Shown: positions 1 to 8,672, counted from the first letter of the stretch. The stretch is DNA of 64,000 nucleotides from Candidimonas nitroreducens (GCF_002209565.1 NZ_NJIH01000004.1:62001-126000); one strand, 5' to 3'. Numbers and translations are program-made. Notes: generated by a model not told the origin, from the sequence alone.

Positions 1-361
1 GCCGCCGCATGCAGCCCGGCAGAAGAAGCGATCCCACCAGATCCGACATTCTGATCGTAAACTTCCTGTCGGAAGTACTTGGATCAAAGAGCGGAGCACT
101 GTTCATCAGGCGTTCCGTCTGATGGAGTATCTGGCGCACCGACTCCCCCAGCTCAACTGCACGCGGCGTGGGTTCCATGCCGTGCGCCGTGCGCACCAGC
201 AACTCATCTTTGAAGAGCGTCCGCAACCGCGACAAGGCACTGCTCATTGCCGGCTGACTCATGGCCACGCGGGCCGCTGCCCTTGTGACATGCCGCTCGA
301 CCATCAATGCGTCGAACATCACCAAGAGGTTCATGTCGACAGAACGGAGGTTGATTCTCAC
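1..361 (-). CDS. LysR-family transcriptional regulator, N-terminal part (cut by window edge)
   Basis: The first ~120 residues of a LysR-type DNA-binding regulator are present; the effector-binding domain runs off the left edge. The winged helix-turn-helix is clear: a MNLLVMFDAL start region, VTRAAARVAMSQPAMSSALS as recognition helices, then LRTLFKDELLVR. The GTG at 361 adds nine in-frame codons ahead of the ATG at 334; neither has a strong ribosome site, so the start is uncertain. The gene is divergent from the CitE-like gene at 484, the usual arrangement for a LysR regulator of its neighbour, which I infer is its target. Confidence 0.85.
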   Translation of the reverse strand, partial: MRINLRSVDMNLLVMFDALMVERHVTRAAARVAMSQPAMSSALSRLRTLFKDELLVRTAHGMEPTPRAVELGESVRQILHQTERLMNSAPLFDPSTSDRKFTIRMSDLVGSLLLPGCMRR

Positions 362-483
362 AGCACGCCAAGTATTTTCAAAGCAGATAATATGTCAACT
401 ATTATATATCTATATGAATAACGTGCCCTCGCCTCTCTTTCCAGGTACGGGAGGCTCAAACCAAACCAACGAGGGGGAGCGCG
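362..483. promoter_or_regulatory. AT-rich divergent promoter region between LysR gene and CitE-like gene
   Basis: About 120 bases separate two divergent genes and include a strongly AT-rich core around 385-420 (TATTATATATC and neighbours), unlike the GC-rich surroundings. It probably holds both promoters and a LysR site. I could not fix a single -35/-10 pair. A GAGGGGGAGCGCG ribosome site at about 470-482 precedes the ATG at 484. Confidence 0.55.
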
Positions 484-1347
484 ATGCCATCGAGCGATCA
501 CCAGAAGTCCTACGCTGTTGTCGCTGACCAGCTACGACAAGCATCCACGTTTCTCTTTGTCCCTGGAAATCGCCCAGACAGATTCCAGTCCGCTGCCCGT
601 AGCCAGGCGGACGTCGTCATCATGGATCTGGAGGCGTCCGTTCACCCTCTCAGCAAAGGCGTTGCACGCGAACAAGTCTCGCTTTGGCTGGCTGCACATA
701 GCCCAGGCATCCCGACACTTGTCCGTCTGAACCGACCGGAAACGCCCGACGCAATGCTCGATTTACAGGCCCTAGCCACGATTGCGGGTATCGGATTAAT
801 GTGTTCGGGTGCCGAGATAGGCCCAAACCTGGATCGGATACTCAAGGCTGCGCTCGGACAATTTCCAGTTGTACTGCTCATAGAAACAGCGCTAGGCGTC
901 GAACAGGCAAACCAGCTTGCCACACTCCCAGGCGTGTGCCGGCTCGCCTTTGGAAACATGGACTACGCCACCGAGCTAAACCTTGGCAGAGAGGGCTGGG
1001 GGCTCATCTACCCTAGCTCGCGGCTTGTAGTGGCATCCAAGTGCGCCGGCCTGGCTGCACCGATCGCCGGCGTCACCGCCAGCATCCGAGACCGACAGGC
1101 CATAGATCGAGACGCAAAATTTGAACGCAGCCTTGGGTTCGGCGCGAAGATGTGCATACATCCAGAGCAAGTGCCGTGGGTGCATGAAGCATTTGAGCCA
1201 TCGGAGCAGGAGCTTGCCTGGGCCAGGCGCATCATCGAAGCCACTGCGGAAAGCCACGCAATAGGCTTGGACGGGGAAATGGTCGACCGCCCTGTCATTG
1301 AACGCGCGAGACGCATACTTGCACGAGCCAAGACACAAGCAGACTGA
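484..1347 (+). CDS. HpcH/HpaI aldolase / citrate lyase beta-like (CitE-like) protein
   Basis: This 287-residue protein belongs to the CitE/HpcH TIM-barrel family of Mg-dependent C-C lyases and thioesterases acting on acyl-CoA thioesters such as citramalyl- or malyl-CoA. Family landmarks are STFLFVPGNRPDRF near residue 22, VVIMDLEASV near 45, LVRLN near 80, the metal-binding glutamate in LLIETALGV, and FGNMDYATEL. The second acidic residue of the usual DLEDAV motif is alanine here, so activity may be altered. It follows a strong GA-rich ribosome site and is divergent from a LysR gene. Substrate cannot be read from sequence. Base composition is more AT-rich than the genes to its right. Confidence 0.85.
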   Translation: MPSSDHQKSYAVVADQLRQASTFLFVPGNRPDRFQSAARSQADVVIMDLEASVHPLSKGVAREQVSLWLAAHSPGIPTLVRLNRPETPDAMLDLQALATIAGIGLMCSGAEIGPNLDRILKAALGQFPVVLLIETALGVEQANQLATLPGVCRLAFGNMDYATELNLGREGWGLIYPSSRLVVASKCAGLAAPIAGVTASIRDRQAIDRDAKFERSLGFGAKMCIHPEQVPWVHEAFEPSEQELAWARRIIEATAESHAIGLDGEMVDRPVIERARRILARAKTQAD

Positions 1348-1679
1348 GCCATCCCAGCGGGGGGGAGGCGGAAAGGCTCGGATCGCGTGGTTCGGGAGTG
1401 CCGGCGCGGTCACGCTACCGGCCGGCGCGATCCAGCCCACGATGCGGCGCCGGTGTAAAAACCTGATGCTGCCGCAGCAGGGAACACTTGTGTATCGGGC
1501 AGTACATTCGGCGCAGGACAGGCCCGCCAGCGGCAGCGCCATATTGAAACCATCAGCCGCTCAGCCCCGGGCCGCATGACCGAAATTGCGACCAAAGCTT
1601 ATTCGACCGAGTCGGAGATCGAGCAAATCAACCTCAAAAACTTGCTTACAAAGCATCGTGGCTTGAGTAGAATCGAGGC
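1348..1679. other. 332-base intergenic stretch, no gene recognised
   Basis: Several short open frames cross this stretch on both strands, but none resembles a known protein or has a convincing start. The last 40 bases hold the putative NUDIX promoter. Confidence 0.5.
1645..1673 (+). promoter_or_regulatory. Putative sigma70 promoter giving a leaderless NUDIX transcript
   Basis: CTTACA at 1645-1650 and TAGAAT at 1668-1673 are separated by 17 bases. Transcription would begin about seven bases after the -10, which is the ATG at 1680. No Shine-Dalgarno precedes that ATG at normal spacing, so the mRNA may be leaderless. Confidence 0.4.
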
Positions 1680-2279
1680 ATGACCGCACATGCCCCAAGC
1701 TTTTATTTCCCTTCGCCGCGCACCGAAAAATTCTGCAGCCAATGTGGCACGGAACTCACGCGCATGGTTCCGCCCGGCGACACGCACGAACGCGACGTAT
1801 GCGAAAGCTGCGGCGCGGTGCATTACCAGAACCCGCGCAATGTGGTGGGAGCGCTGCCGGTCTGGGAAGACAAGATCCTGCTGTGCCGGCGCGCCATAGA
1901 ACCGCGCTACAACACCTGGACCCTGCCCGCGGGCTTCATGGAACTGGGCGAAACCACAGGCCAGGGCGCGCACCGCGAAACCATAGAAGAAGCCGGCGTC
2001 AATATAGAGCTGGGCCCGCTGTACACGGTGATCGACGTGCCGCACGCCGAACAAGTGCATTTCTTTTATCTGGCAAAGGTGCTCGACCCGGCGCTCGCGC
2101 CCGGCGAAGAAACCCTCGAGGCGCGTTATTTCAGGCCCGATGAAATTCCCTGGGAAGAGCTGTCGTTCCGCACCGTGATCACCACGCTGGAACACTATCT
2201 GCACGACCGCGAAACGGGCAGCTTCCCCATGCACCATTACGGCATCCCGATTCCGCCGCCCAAGCGGCGGCCGGCGTAA
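1680..2279 (+). CDS. NUDIX hydrolase with N-terminal zinc ribbon
   Basis: A 199-residue pyrophosphohydrolase. Two CxxC pairs (Cys19/22 and Cys41/44) form a zinc ribbon as in NudC-type enzymes. A complete Nudix box lies at residues 85-107: G85, E91, then RETIEEAGV matching REUXEEXGU. Such proteins cleave nucleoside diphosphates linked to another moiety, for example NADH, ADP-ribose or FAD; the exact substrate is not determinable. The C-terminus ends in a proline-rich PIPPPKRR stretch. Start is the ATG with a -10 box only six bases upstream. It is followed 45 bases later by aat. Confidence 0.92.
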   Translation: MTAHAPSFYFPSPRTEKFCSQCGTELTRMVPPGDTHERDVCESCGAVHYQNPRNVVGALPVWEDKILLCRRAIEPRYNTWTLPAGFMELGETTGQGAHRETIEEAGVNIELGPLYTVIDVPHAEQVHFFYLAKVLDPALAPGEETLEARYFRPDEIPWEELSFRTVITTLEHYLHDRETGSFPMHHYGIPIPPPKRRPA

Positions 2280-2324
2280 AACGCCGCCGCACGGCGCGGC
2301 GGCCGTCCGACGCGCCACGACATC

Positions 2325-3089
2325 ATGCACACCCCCATCTGGCTCGCCCCTGCGACCCCGCTGCCCGACCCGTGCCTGGCGCTGCACGACGAATTGCTGG
2401 CCGTGGGCGGCGATTTGTCGCTGGCGCGGCTGCGCGAGGCCTATTCCAAGGGCCTGTTCCCCTGGTTCAACGACGGCGAGCCGGTACTGTGGTGGAGCCT
2501 AGATCCGCGCATGCTGCTGGCCTGCGCCGAGTTTTCGCCTTCGCACTCGCTGCGCAAGAAGCTGCGCCGCCTGGCGCGCGAAGAAGCCAACGGCAACGCA
2601 GCACTGCAGATTCGCATGAACACCGCATTCGAGGCGGTGCTGGAAGGCTGCGCCACGGCGCGCGGCAGAGAAGCCGGCACCTGGATTTCGCCGACGTTGC
2701 GGGCCGCCTACCTGGACTGGCACCGCGCCGGCGAAGTGCATAGCGTCGAAACCTGGCTGGATGGCGAACTGGTCGGCGGCCTCTATGGGGTCGGACAGGG
2801 GCGGCTGTTCTGCGGCGAATCCATGTTCAGCCGCGCCAGCGACGCCTCGAAGCTGGCCCTGGCCTATCTGGTGAATTTCCTGGTTCGCCACGGCGTGCAA
2901 TGGATAGACTGCCAGCAGCAGACCGCGCACCTGGCCAGCCTGGGGGCTCGGCCGGTGCCGCGCCGCCGCTTCCTGAGCATACTTGCCCAAGCCAGGCAAC
3001 AGCCGGCGCCCCCCTGGGGCCGCGGCCGGCTGCTGCAGTCGGGGCTGCTGCAGCAGGCGCCGGCATCCTCCTCCCCCGGATCCGCTTGA
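2325..3089 (+). CDS. aat: Leucyl/phenylalanyl-tRNA--protein transferase
   Basis: Aat moves leucine or phenylalanine from aminoacyl-tRNA to the N-terminus of proteins beginning with Arg or Lys, marking them for ClpS/ClpAP degradation in the cytoplasm. Family signatures are the [20 protein letters not shown] block near residue 45, [10 protein letters not shown], and the [19 protein letters not shown] core. The length of 254 is slightly above the usual ~235 because of a proline/glycine-rich tail. The adjacent bpt encodes the other N-degron transferase, so both secondary-residue branches sit together. Its stop overlaps the putative -35 of bpt. Confidence 0.95.
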   Translation: MHTPIWLAPATPLPDPCLALHDELLAVGGDLSLARLREAYSKGLFPWFNDGEPVLWWSLDPRMLLACAEFSPSHSLRKKLRRLAREEANGNAALQIRMNTAFEAVLEGCATARGREAGTWISPTLRAAYLDWHRAGEVHSVETWLDGELVGGLYGVGQGRLFCGESMFSRASDASKLALAYLVNFLVRHGVQWIDCQQQTAHLASLGARPVPRRRFLSILAQARQQPAPPWGRGRLLQSGLLQQAPASSSPGSA

Positions 3090-3115
3090 TCCGCGGTGGC
3101 CAAAACCGCCATAAT
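3086..3115 (+). promoter_or_regulatory. Putative promoter for bpt
   Basis: TTGATC at 3086-3091 and CATAAT at 3110-3115 are 18 bases apart, a good sigma70 pair. It overlaps the aat stop codon and would start RNA near 3122, about 44 bases before the bpt ATG. Confidence 0.5.
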
Positions 3116-3165
3116 GGGTTTGCGCAATGCGCGGCACGTGGCCGCGCAGCATACGGCACGACGCC

Positions 3166-3903
3166 ATGAGCCACCCCACAGAGCTTAGCTTCAAGACCCT
3201 GCAGTTCTACGCCACCGCGCCCTACCCGTGCAGCTATCTGCCCGGCCGCGAAGCGCGTTCGCAGGTGGCCGCGCCATCGCACCTGATCGATGCCGCCACC
3301 TATTCCCGGCTGGTCGAACAGGGCTTCCGGCGCAGCGGGCTGTTCACCTACCGGCCGCACTGCGACGCCTGCCGCGCCTGCATCTCGATCCGCGTCGACG
3401 CCGCGCGCTACACCCCCAGCCGCACCCAGCGCAAGATCTGGAAGCGCCACGGCGCGCAGCTGCACGCCCGCGTCATGCCGCTGCGCTGGGAAAGCGAGCA
3501 CTTCGACCTGTACCAGCGCTACCAGGCCGGCCGCCACCCCGGCGCCGGCATGGACGAAGACAGCCAGTCGCAGTACACGCAATTCCTGCTGACCAGCCGG
3601 GTCGACTCGCGGCTGGTGGAATTCCGCGACCAACGCGAACAGCTGCTGATGGTGTCGATGATCGACGTGCTCGAAAGCGGCCTGTCCTCGGTCTACACCT
3701 TCTTCGACCCGGATGCCGCCGGCAGCCTGGGCACCTACGGCATACTGTGGCAGATCGAACAATGCCGGCTGCTCGGCCTGCCCTGGCTGTACCTGGGATA
3801 CTGGATCCGCGAAAGCCGTAAAATGGCGTACAAGTCGCAGTTCCGGCCCTTCCAGGTTCTGGACGGCGCCGGCTGGCACGACATGCCCGACACCGAAACC
3901 TGA
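3166..3903 (+). CDS. bpt: Aspartate/glutamate leucyltransferase (bacterial protein transferase)
   Basis: A 245-residue member of the ATE/Bpt family that attaches leucine to N-terminal Asp or Glu, feeding the bacterial N-degron pathway. Typical features are the N-terminal [16 protein letters not shown] block with its conserved cysteine, then [20 protein letters not shown], and the C-terminal GNAT-like part with YLGYWI and MAYKSQFRP. The ATG at 3166 is preferred over one at 3127 because family members begin with a short peptide ahead of LKTLQFY-like sequence, and the upstream 13 codons are not family-like. It lies between aat and pyrD. Confidence 0.93.
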   Translation: MSHPTELSFKTLQFYATAPYPCSYLPGREARSQVAAPSHLIDAATYSRLVEQGFRRSGLFTYRPHCDACRACISIRVDAARYTPSRTQRKIWKRHGAQLHARVMPLRWESEHFDLYQRYQAGRHPGAGMDEDSQSQYTQFLLTSRVDSRLVEFRDQREQLLMVSMIDVLESGLSSVYTFFDPDAAGSLGTYGILWQIEQCRLLGLPWLYLGYWIRESRKMAYKSQFRPFQVLDGAGWHDMPDTET

Positions 3904-4059
3904 AGCCGCGGCGCGGGTGCGGCACCAGACACGCGGCCGGGCGTGGCCCCGGCGTAGCGCGCCAAGCTGCGGGAACTCTCCGTCGGGTATCATCCGGTAC
4001 GCGCCCCCGGGCGCGCCGCAAGCCGCGCCACGCCGATCGTCACTTCCCTACTCGCCCTT

Positions 4060-5097
4060 ATGTCCCTATTGTTCAAGACCTACGCCCTGGCTCGCCCGGC
4101 GCTGTTTTCCCTGGATGCCGAAACCGCCCACGAACTCACGCTGGAATCGCTGCGCAAGGCCCAGGCCTGCGGCTGGACTCGCGGCCTGCTGCACTCGCAG
4201 CCGCAGCAGCCACGCACTCTGATGGGCCTGAGCCTGCGCAATCCGGTGGGCCTGGCGGCGGGGCTGGACAAGAACGGAGCCTATATCGATGCCCTGGGCA
4301 ACCTGGGCTTCGGCTTCGTCGAAGTGGGCACGGTGACGCCGCGCGCGCAACCCGGCAATCCCAAGCCGCGCATGTTCCGCCTGCCGCAAGCCCAGGCGCT
4401 GATCAACCGGCTGGGCTTCAACAACAAGGGGCTGGAAGCCTTCATCGACAACGTGCGGCGCAGCCAGTGGCGCGCCCAGGGCGGCATACTGGGGCTGAAC
4501 ATCGGCAAGAATGCCGACACGCCCATCGAACGCGCCGTCGACGACTATCTGCTGGGCCTGGAAGGCGTATACCCGCACGCCGACTACATTACCGTGAACA
4601 TTTCCTCGCCCAACACCCGCAACCTACGGGCCCTGCAGGGCCAGGACGAACTGGCGGGGCTGCTCGGCCCGCTGCGCGACAGGCGCAAGGATCTGGCCGA
4701 CCGGCATGGGCGCAGCGTGCCCCTGGTGGTGAAGATCGCGCCCGACCTGGACGAGGCGCAGATCGATGTGATTGCCGACACGCTGCCGCGCTACGGCGTG
4801 GACGGGGTGATCGCCACCAACACCACGCTGTCGCGCGAGGCGGTGCAGGGCCTGCCCCATGCGCAGGAAGGCGGCGGCCTGTCCGGGCCGCCGGTGCACG
4901 CCTTGTCGCTGCGCGTCATCGAGCGCCTGCGCCAGCGGCTGGGCCAAGGCCTGGCCATCATCGGCGTGGGCGGTATCGTCTCAGGCCAGCAGGCCCGCGA
5001 GAAGATCGCCGCCGGAGCCGATGCCGTGCAGGTCTACACCGGGCTGATCTATCGCGGGCCGGCGCTGATCGAGGAATGCGTGCGGGCGCTGTCCTGA
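4060..5097 (+). CDS. pyrD: Dihydroorotate dehydrogenase (quinone), class 2
   Basis: PyrD oxidises dihydroorotate to orotate with FMN and passes electrons to membrane ubiquinone, the fourth step of pyrimidine synthesis. The length of 345 fits class 2. Visible landmarks are the N-terminal amphipathic membrane-docking segment, [12 protein letters not shown] near residue 62, [21 protein letters not shown] carrying the catalytic serine of class 2 enzymes, VKIAPDL, and the FMN-phosphate loops IIGVGGI and [12 protein letters not shown]. It lies downstream of bpt with a 156-base gap, so it probably has its own promoter. Confidence 0.97.
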   Translation: MSLLFKTYALARPALFSLDAETAHELTLESLRKAQACGWTRGLLHSQPQQPRTLMGLSLRNPVGLAAGLDKNGAYIDALGNLGFGFVEVGTVTPRAQPGNPKPRMFRLPQAQALINRLGFNNKGLEAFIDNVRRSQWRAQGGILGLNIGKNADTPIERAVDDYLLGLEGVYPHADYITVNISSPNTRNLRALQGQDELAGLLGPLRDRRKDLADRHGRSVPLVVKIAPDLDEAQIDVIADTLPRYGVDGVIATNTTLSREAVQGLPHAQEGGGLSGPPVHALSLRVIERLRQRLGQGLAIIGVGGIVSGQQAREKIAAGADAVQVYTGLIYRGPALIEECVRALS

Positions 5098-5146
5098 AGC
5101 ACGGCCCTGGTTCATGAGCGGGCCCCGCAGGCGCGCCGCGAGCCGT

Positions 5147-5168
5147 ATTCCGTACCACGAAACGGAAT
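5147..5168. promoter_or_regulatory. Palindromic operator candidate upstream of the cyclase/Bug pair
   Basis: ATTCCGT (5147-5153) and ACGGAAT (5162-5168) form a perfect 7-base inverted repeat with an 8-base spacer. TTCCG...CGGAA symmetry is reminiscent of IclR-family sites. A TATACT -10-like box follows at 5202-5207, about 40 bases before the ATG at 5243. Confidence 0.45.
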
Positions 5169-5242
5169 GAGATTTCTCGCAGGATTGCCTGTGGCCGCCA
5201 ATATACTGCCCTCGAGGCATAAGCATTGGCGGAGACAGGATC

Positions 5243-6322
5243 ATGGACGACAAGCCGGGCAGCGGGATTGAAAACGCGGGGCGGCGCTGGAAGCGCCGTC
5301 CGCCGGGATCTAACTGGGGGGATTTCGGGGCGGACGACCAGCTCGGCCGCATGAACCTGCTGACCCCGGAGAAAGTCAGGCAAGGCTTGGCGGAGGCCCG
5401 CGAGGGCAAGGTGTTCTGCCTGAGCCTGCCCCTGGATTTTCCCGGTGGCTCGACCGTGAATCCGCGCCGCAGGCCGCCGCTGCTCCAGCCCACGCTACGC
5501 GACGGCAAGCCCAACATCAATTTCCCCCTGAGCCGGCTGCATTGCTGCCATACGGACGTCATCAGCGACGACGCAGTTCTGCTGCACACACAGTATTCGA
5601 CGCAATGGGACGGCCTGGCCCACGTCGGCGCGTGGTTCGACGCCAATGGCGATGGACGCCCCGAGATGATGTATTACAACGGCTACCGCGCCCGCGCCGA
5701 CATATTGGGCCCGATGGACTACAGCGCACAGGACGAGACGGAAATCGAAGGCCGGCCGATCGGCGCCAAGAAGCTGGGCATCGAGAACATGGCCTCCACC
5801 TGCGTGCAGGGGCGTGGCGTGATGATAGATCTGGCCGCCCACTTCGACACGCAGCGCCACTATGTTTCATACGATGAGCTGATGCGCATCATGGAAGCGG
5901 ACGGGGTAGAGGTGGAGCGCGGCGACATGGTCTGTCTGCGCACGGGCTTCGACCGCTATCTGCTGGACTGCGGCAGAAACCCGCCGGCACGCGCGCAGAT
6001 GGACGCCATCCAGGTGGGCCTGGACGGCCGCGACGAGCGCCTGCTGCAATGGATCACGGACAGCGGCCTGGCGGCGCTGATCTCGGACAACATAGGCGTG
6101 GAGCTCTTCCCCGCCCGCCCGGTGTCCGGGCACGCGCCGGGCCATCCGCTGCACCAGCACTGCCTGTTCAAGCTCGGCATCCATCTCGGCGAGCTGTGGC
6201 TCCTGAGCGACTTGGCCGACTGGCTGCGCAGTGCCGGCCGCAGCCGGTTCCTGCTTACCGCCCCGCCGCTACGGCTGCCCGGAGCGATCGGCTCGCCGGC
6301 CACGCCGGTCGCAACTGTCTGA
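5243..6322 (+). CDS. Cyclase-family metal-dependent hydrolase (kynurenine formamidase-like)
   Basis: A 359-residue protein of the cyclase family (PF04199), whose members include kynurenine formamidase, isatin hydrolase and putative polyketide cyclases. The motif QWDGLAHVG near residue 118 corresponds to the family's metal-binding HxGTHxDxP-like region; later landmarks are GRGVMIDLAAHF, a VERGDMVCLRTGF block, and GHPLHQHCLFKLGIHLGELW near the end. Substrate is unknown. The Bug-family binding protein starts 72 bases downstream on the same strand, which suggests hydrolysis of the imported compound. A palindrome and TATACT box lie upstream. Confidence 0.85.
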   Translation: MDDKPGSGIENAGRRWKRRPPGSNWGDFGADDQLGRMNLLTPEKVRQGLAEAREGKVFCLSLPLDFPGGSTVNPRRRPPLLQPTLRDGKPNINFPLSRLHCCHTDVISDDAVLLHTQYSTQWDGLAHVGAWFDANGDGRPEMMYYNGYRARADILGPMDYSAQDETEIEGRPIGAKKLGIENMASTCVQGRGVMIDLAAHFDTQRHYVSYDELMRIMEADGVEVERGDMVCLRTGFDRYLLDCGRNPPARAQMDAIQVGLDGRDERLLQWITDSGLAALISDNIGVELFPARPVSGHAPGHPLHQHCLFKLGIHLGELWLLSDLADWLRSAGRSRFLLTAPPLRLPGAIGSPATPVATV

Positions 6323-6393
6323 ATTATCCAGAGGACGACCCGCATTCGATTGCGAGGGGTAGTCCGTCCGCAAAACCAAAGGAGAGCGGTATC

Positions 6394-7374
6394 GTGAAAA
6401 AGACCATGAAATACATTGTGCTTGCTGGCATGCTGGCAGGCACTCTCTTCAACGCAGGGGCCAGCGCAGCGGCCGACACTTTTCCATCCAAGCCCGTGTA
6501 TCTCGTGGCGCCGTATGCGGCGGGCGGCCCGGTCGACATCGTGACACGCATACTTGCCAAGCAGCTGTCCGACCGGTGGGGCAAGGCCGTAATCGTCGAG
6601 AACCGCGCCGGCGCGGGCGGCAATATCGGCACCGCGTATGTGGCCAGGGCGCGCCCGGACGGCTATACGCTGCTGGTCAACACCCCGGCCATGCTGATCA
6701 CTCCGCTGATCGGGCCGAGCGTGGGCTTCGACGCCATCAAAGACTTCACTCCGCTGGCCCGCGTCGGACGCGTGCCGGCCCTGCTGCTGACGAACACCAA
6801 AGTGCCGGCGAACAATGTGAAGGAGCTCATTGCATTGGCCAAGGCGCATCCCGGCAAGCTGAACTACGCCTCTCCCGGCGTCGGAACTTCCTTGCAGTTC
6901 GCGGCGGTGCTGTTCGCCAGTGAAGCGGGCATCGAGATCACCCATGTACCCTACAAGGGCGGCTCGCAGGCTCTGCCGCAACTGGCCGCGGGAGATACGC
7001 AAATGATGTTCGACCCGATCACCGACTCGCTGCCCCTGGTCAAGTCGGGCAAGCTCAGGGCGCTGGCAATTTCTACCCAGCACCGCTCTTCCCTGTTGCC
7101 CGAGGTGCCCACCGTCGCCGAAAGCGGGCTGCCGCGCTACGACTTCGCCGTCTGGTACGGGGTGTTTGCCCCCGCCGGCATGCCCGCGGCGCTGCGCGAC
7201 CAGATCGGGAACGACATCATGAAAGCCCTGGGCACGCCGGAAGTGGCCGCCCGCCTGGGCAAGCTGGGCATAGAAATGCAATTGCAGCCGCCGGCCGAGT
7301 TCGCAAGCAGCTACCGCGCCGAGCAGAAACAATGGCAGGATCTCGCACACGCCCAGCACATTTCGGCGCACTGA
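6394..7374 (+). CDS. Bug/TctC-family tripartite tricarboxylate transporter substrate-binding protein
   Basis: A 326-residue periplasmic solute receptor of the Bug family, which is greatly expanded in Bordetella. It has a cleavable signal peptide (MKKTMKYIVLAGMLAG then ASAAADTFP) and family motifs YAAGGPVDIVTR, VENRAGAGGNIGT, THVPYKGGSQAL and PEVPTVAESG. The GTG at 6394 is chosen because AAAGGAGAG sits 8 bases upstream and it begins the signal peptide directly. Ligands are usually carboxylates or amides; none is predictable. No TctA/TctB membrane genes are nearby, so it may be an orphan receptor. It probably shares a transcript with the cyclase gene. Confidence 0.93.
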   Translation: MKKTMKYIVLAGMLAGTLFNAGASAAADTFPSKPVYLVAPYAAGGPVDIVTRILAKQLSDRWGKAVIVENRAGAGGNIGTAYVARARPDGYTLLVNTPAMLITPLIGPSVGFDAIKDFTPLARVGRVPALLLTNTKVPANNVKELIALAKAHPGKLNYASPGVGTSLQFAAVLFASEAGIEITHVPYKGGSQALPQLAAGDTQMMFDPITDSLPLVKSGKLRALAISTQHRSSLLPEVPTVAESGLPRYDFAVWYGVFAPAGMPAALRDQIGNDIMKALGTPEVAARLGKLGIEMQLQPPAEFASSYRAEQKQWQDLAHAQHISAH

Positions 7375-7499
7375 ACGGCAAGGGGAAATCATCCCCGGCC
7401 GCGCCGAATTCCCTGTGCCACAATTCGAGCCCCTGGAAAAAAACGGACTAGCGCCGTGCGGCGCACGATCGGGCTTGCGCTTCTCGGCGAACGCAGCAT

Positions 7500-7530
7500 A
7501 AAAAAACCCCGAAGACAGAAGCCTTCGGGG
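7500..7530 (-). terminator. Rho-independent terminator of the phasin gene
   Basis: CCCCGAAG at 7507-7514 pairs with CTTCGGGG at 7523-7530. Read on the minus strand the 8-bp GC-rich stem is followed by seven Ts (7506-7500), a textbook intrinsic terminator about 75 bases beyond the phaP stop codon. Confidence 0.9.
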
Positions 7531-7605
7531 CCCAGGGGAGACAACTCAATACGGAGGCATCGCGGCGTCTAGCTACGCGCCGCGCTGCGCGCTGCCGTTT
7601 GCCTA

Positions 7606-8184
7606 TCAGGCGGCGCTGCGGCGAGCGCGCTGGCCGGGCTTGGCCGCTTCAGCGGCATCGGCAGCGGCCTTGAACGTGGCGTTCGTGGCGGCAGCGAGGT
7701 TCGATTCGGCAGCAGCGGCGGCTTGCTTGGCAGCCTTGTTGACCGATTCGTAGGCGCTGTTGGCGGTAGCCAGCGAGGACTTCAGCAGCGCGACGGCGCT
7801 TTCCGAGCCGGTGGGCGCGTTCTTCGAGAACTGCTCGATGGCTTCGGACACTTGTTGCTGGCCTTGAGCGATCTGGTCTTCGGTCAGCTTGGACAGATCG
7901 GCTTGCACGCCGGAAACGATGTCATACACATGCTTGCTGTAGGCCAGCGCCTTTTCGGCATTGGGCTGCACCAGGCCGGACGTGAAAGCCAGCGCTTCCT
8001 GGACGTCTTTCACTTCGATGGCTTGCTGCGACTTCTCGGCGACGTCGTCCAGCGTGGCCTTGATGACTTTCAGGTTCAGGTCGACGAGCTTTTCGAAGCC
8101 GCCGAAAAAGGTGCCTTGCACGGCCAGAAACTTGTCGAGGGAGGCTTTTTGGTTGGCCAGGACTTGTTGGGGGATAGCGCTCAT
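7606..8184 (-). CDS. phaP: Phasin family protein (PHA granule-associated)
   Basis: A 192-residue all-helical, alanine-rich amphipathic protein of the phasin family (phasin_2 type) that coats polyhydroxyalkanoate granules in the cytoplasm. The IPQQVLANQKASLDKFLAV opening and the FEKLVDLNLKVIKATLDDVAEKSQ segment are characteristic; the tail is Ala/Lys-rich as in PHA or DNA-associated phasins. Of two ATGs (8190 and 8184) the inner one has AAGGA at six-base spacing and is chosen. It is monocistronic, with its own terminator downstream and a palindromic site about 165 bases upstream that may bind the PHA repressor. Confidence 0.9.
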   Translation of the reverse strand: MSAIPQQVLANQKASLDKFLAVQGTFFGGFEKLVDLNLKVIKATLDDVAEKSQQAIEVKDVQEALAFTSGLVQPNAEKALAYSKHVYDIVSGVQADLSKLTEDQIAQGQQQVSEAIEQFSKNAPTGSESAVALLKSSLATANSAYESVNKAAKQAAAAAESNLAAATNATFKAAADAAEAAKPGQRARRSAA

Positions 8185-8347
8185 GATCATTCCTTCACGA
8201 AATGCCGGCGGAGCCGGCGCAATAATTGAACGGGGTTCAAGCTTAAAAAGATGAGAAGGCCAAGCAAATCACTGGTTGTTTGTGAAAACCTGCCTTGCTG
8301 CACTGCACAAATGAAATTCTACCGGACTGAACAGCGAAGTCAAGCGG

Positions 8348-8370
8348 TTTTTGTTGCGATGCAACAAAAA
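8348..8370. promoter_or_regulatory. Perfect palindrome, possible PhaR-type operator of phaP
   Basis: TTTTTGTTGC (8348-8357) and GCAACAAAAA (8361-8370) form perfect 10-base arms around GAT. TGC/GCA-centred dyads are the type of site bound by the PHA-responsive repressor PhaR in relatives. Position upstream of a phasin gene supports an operator; which protein binds is inference. Confidence 0.5.
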
Positions 8371-8618
8371 GCGTAAGTACCTGCTGCAAAATGATAATTT
8401 TTTGTCGAATAAGCCACGGACATGGCAGTGCAGCAACCCGTCCCAGGGAAACTCCTTACGGGTAAACCTGCACGACACGCAAGGGATTTTCCCCTAGAAT
8501 TCTGTCAGCTTTATGACAGGAAAAATACAGCCAACAGACAGCTTTCTTTCAGCCAGCCCGCAGGCACTCCGTCGCACGCTACCGCGGCGCGACAGCCCGA
8601 GTGCCGGCCGGAGCCCGG

Positions 8619-8672
8619 CCCAAGGCCTGTCGACGCTGAAAGGGCGCCCTTTCGGCATCGACAGGCCTTGGG
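8619..8672. repeat. 54-base loop-less near-perfect palindrome
   Basis: Arms 8619-8645 and 8646-8672 are reverse complements over 27 bases with only two differences, both still able to pair as G-U in RNA. There is no spacer between the arms and no T-run follows on the plus strand, so it is not a standard terminator. It lies 46 bases before the Bug gene's ATG. Confidence 0.85.

Noticed and set aside
1410-1595. Minus-strand frame with cysteine-rich stretch in the 1.35-1.68 kb gap
   Set aside because: No recognisable family and no start signal; composition alone is not support.
8619-8672. Interpretation of the long palindrome as a rho-independent terminator
   Set aside because: No T-run follows on either strand and no gene ends just upstream on the plus strand.
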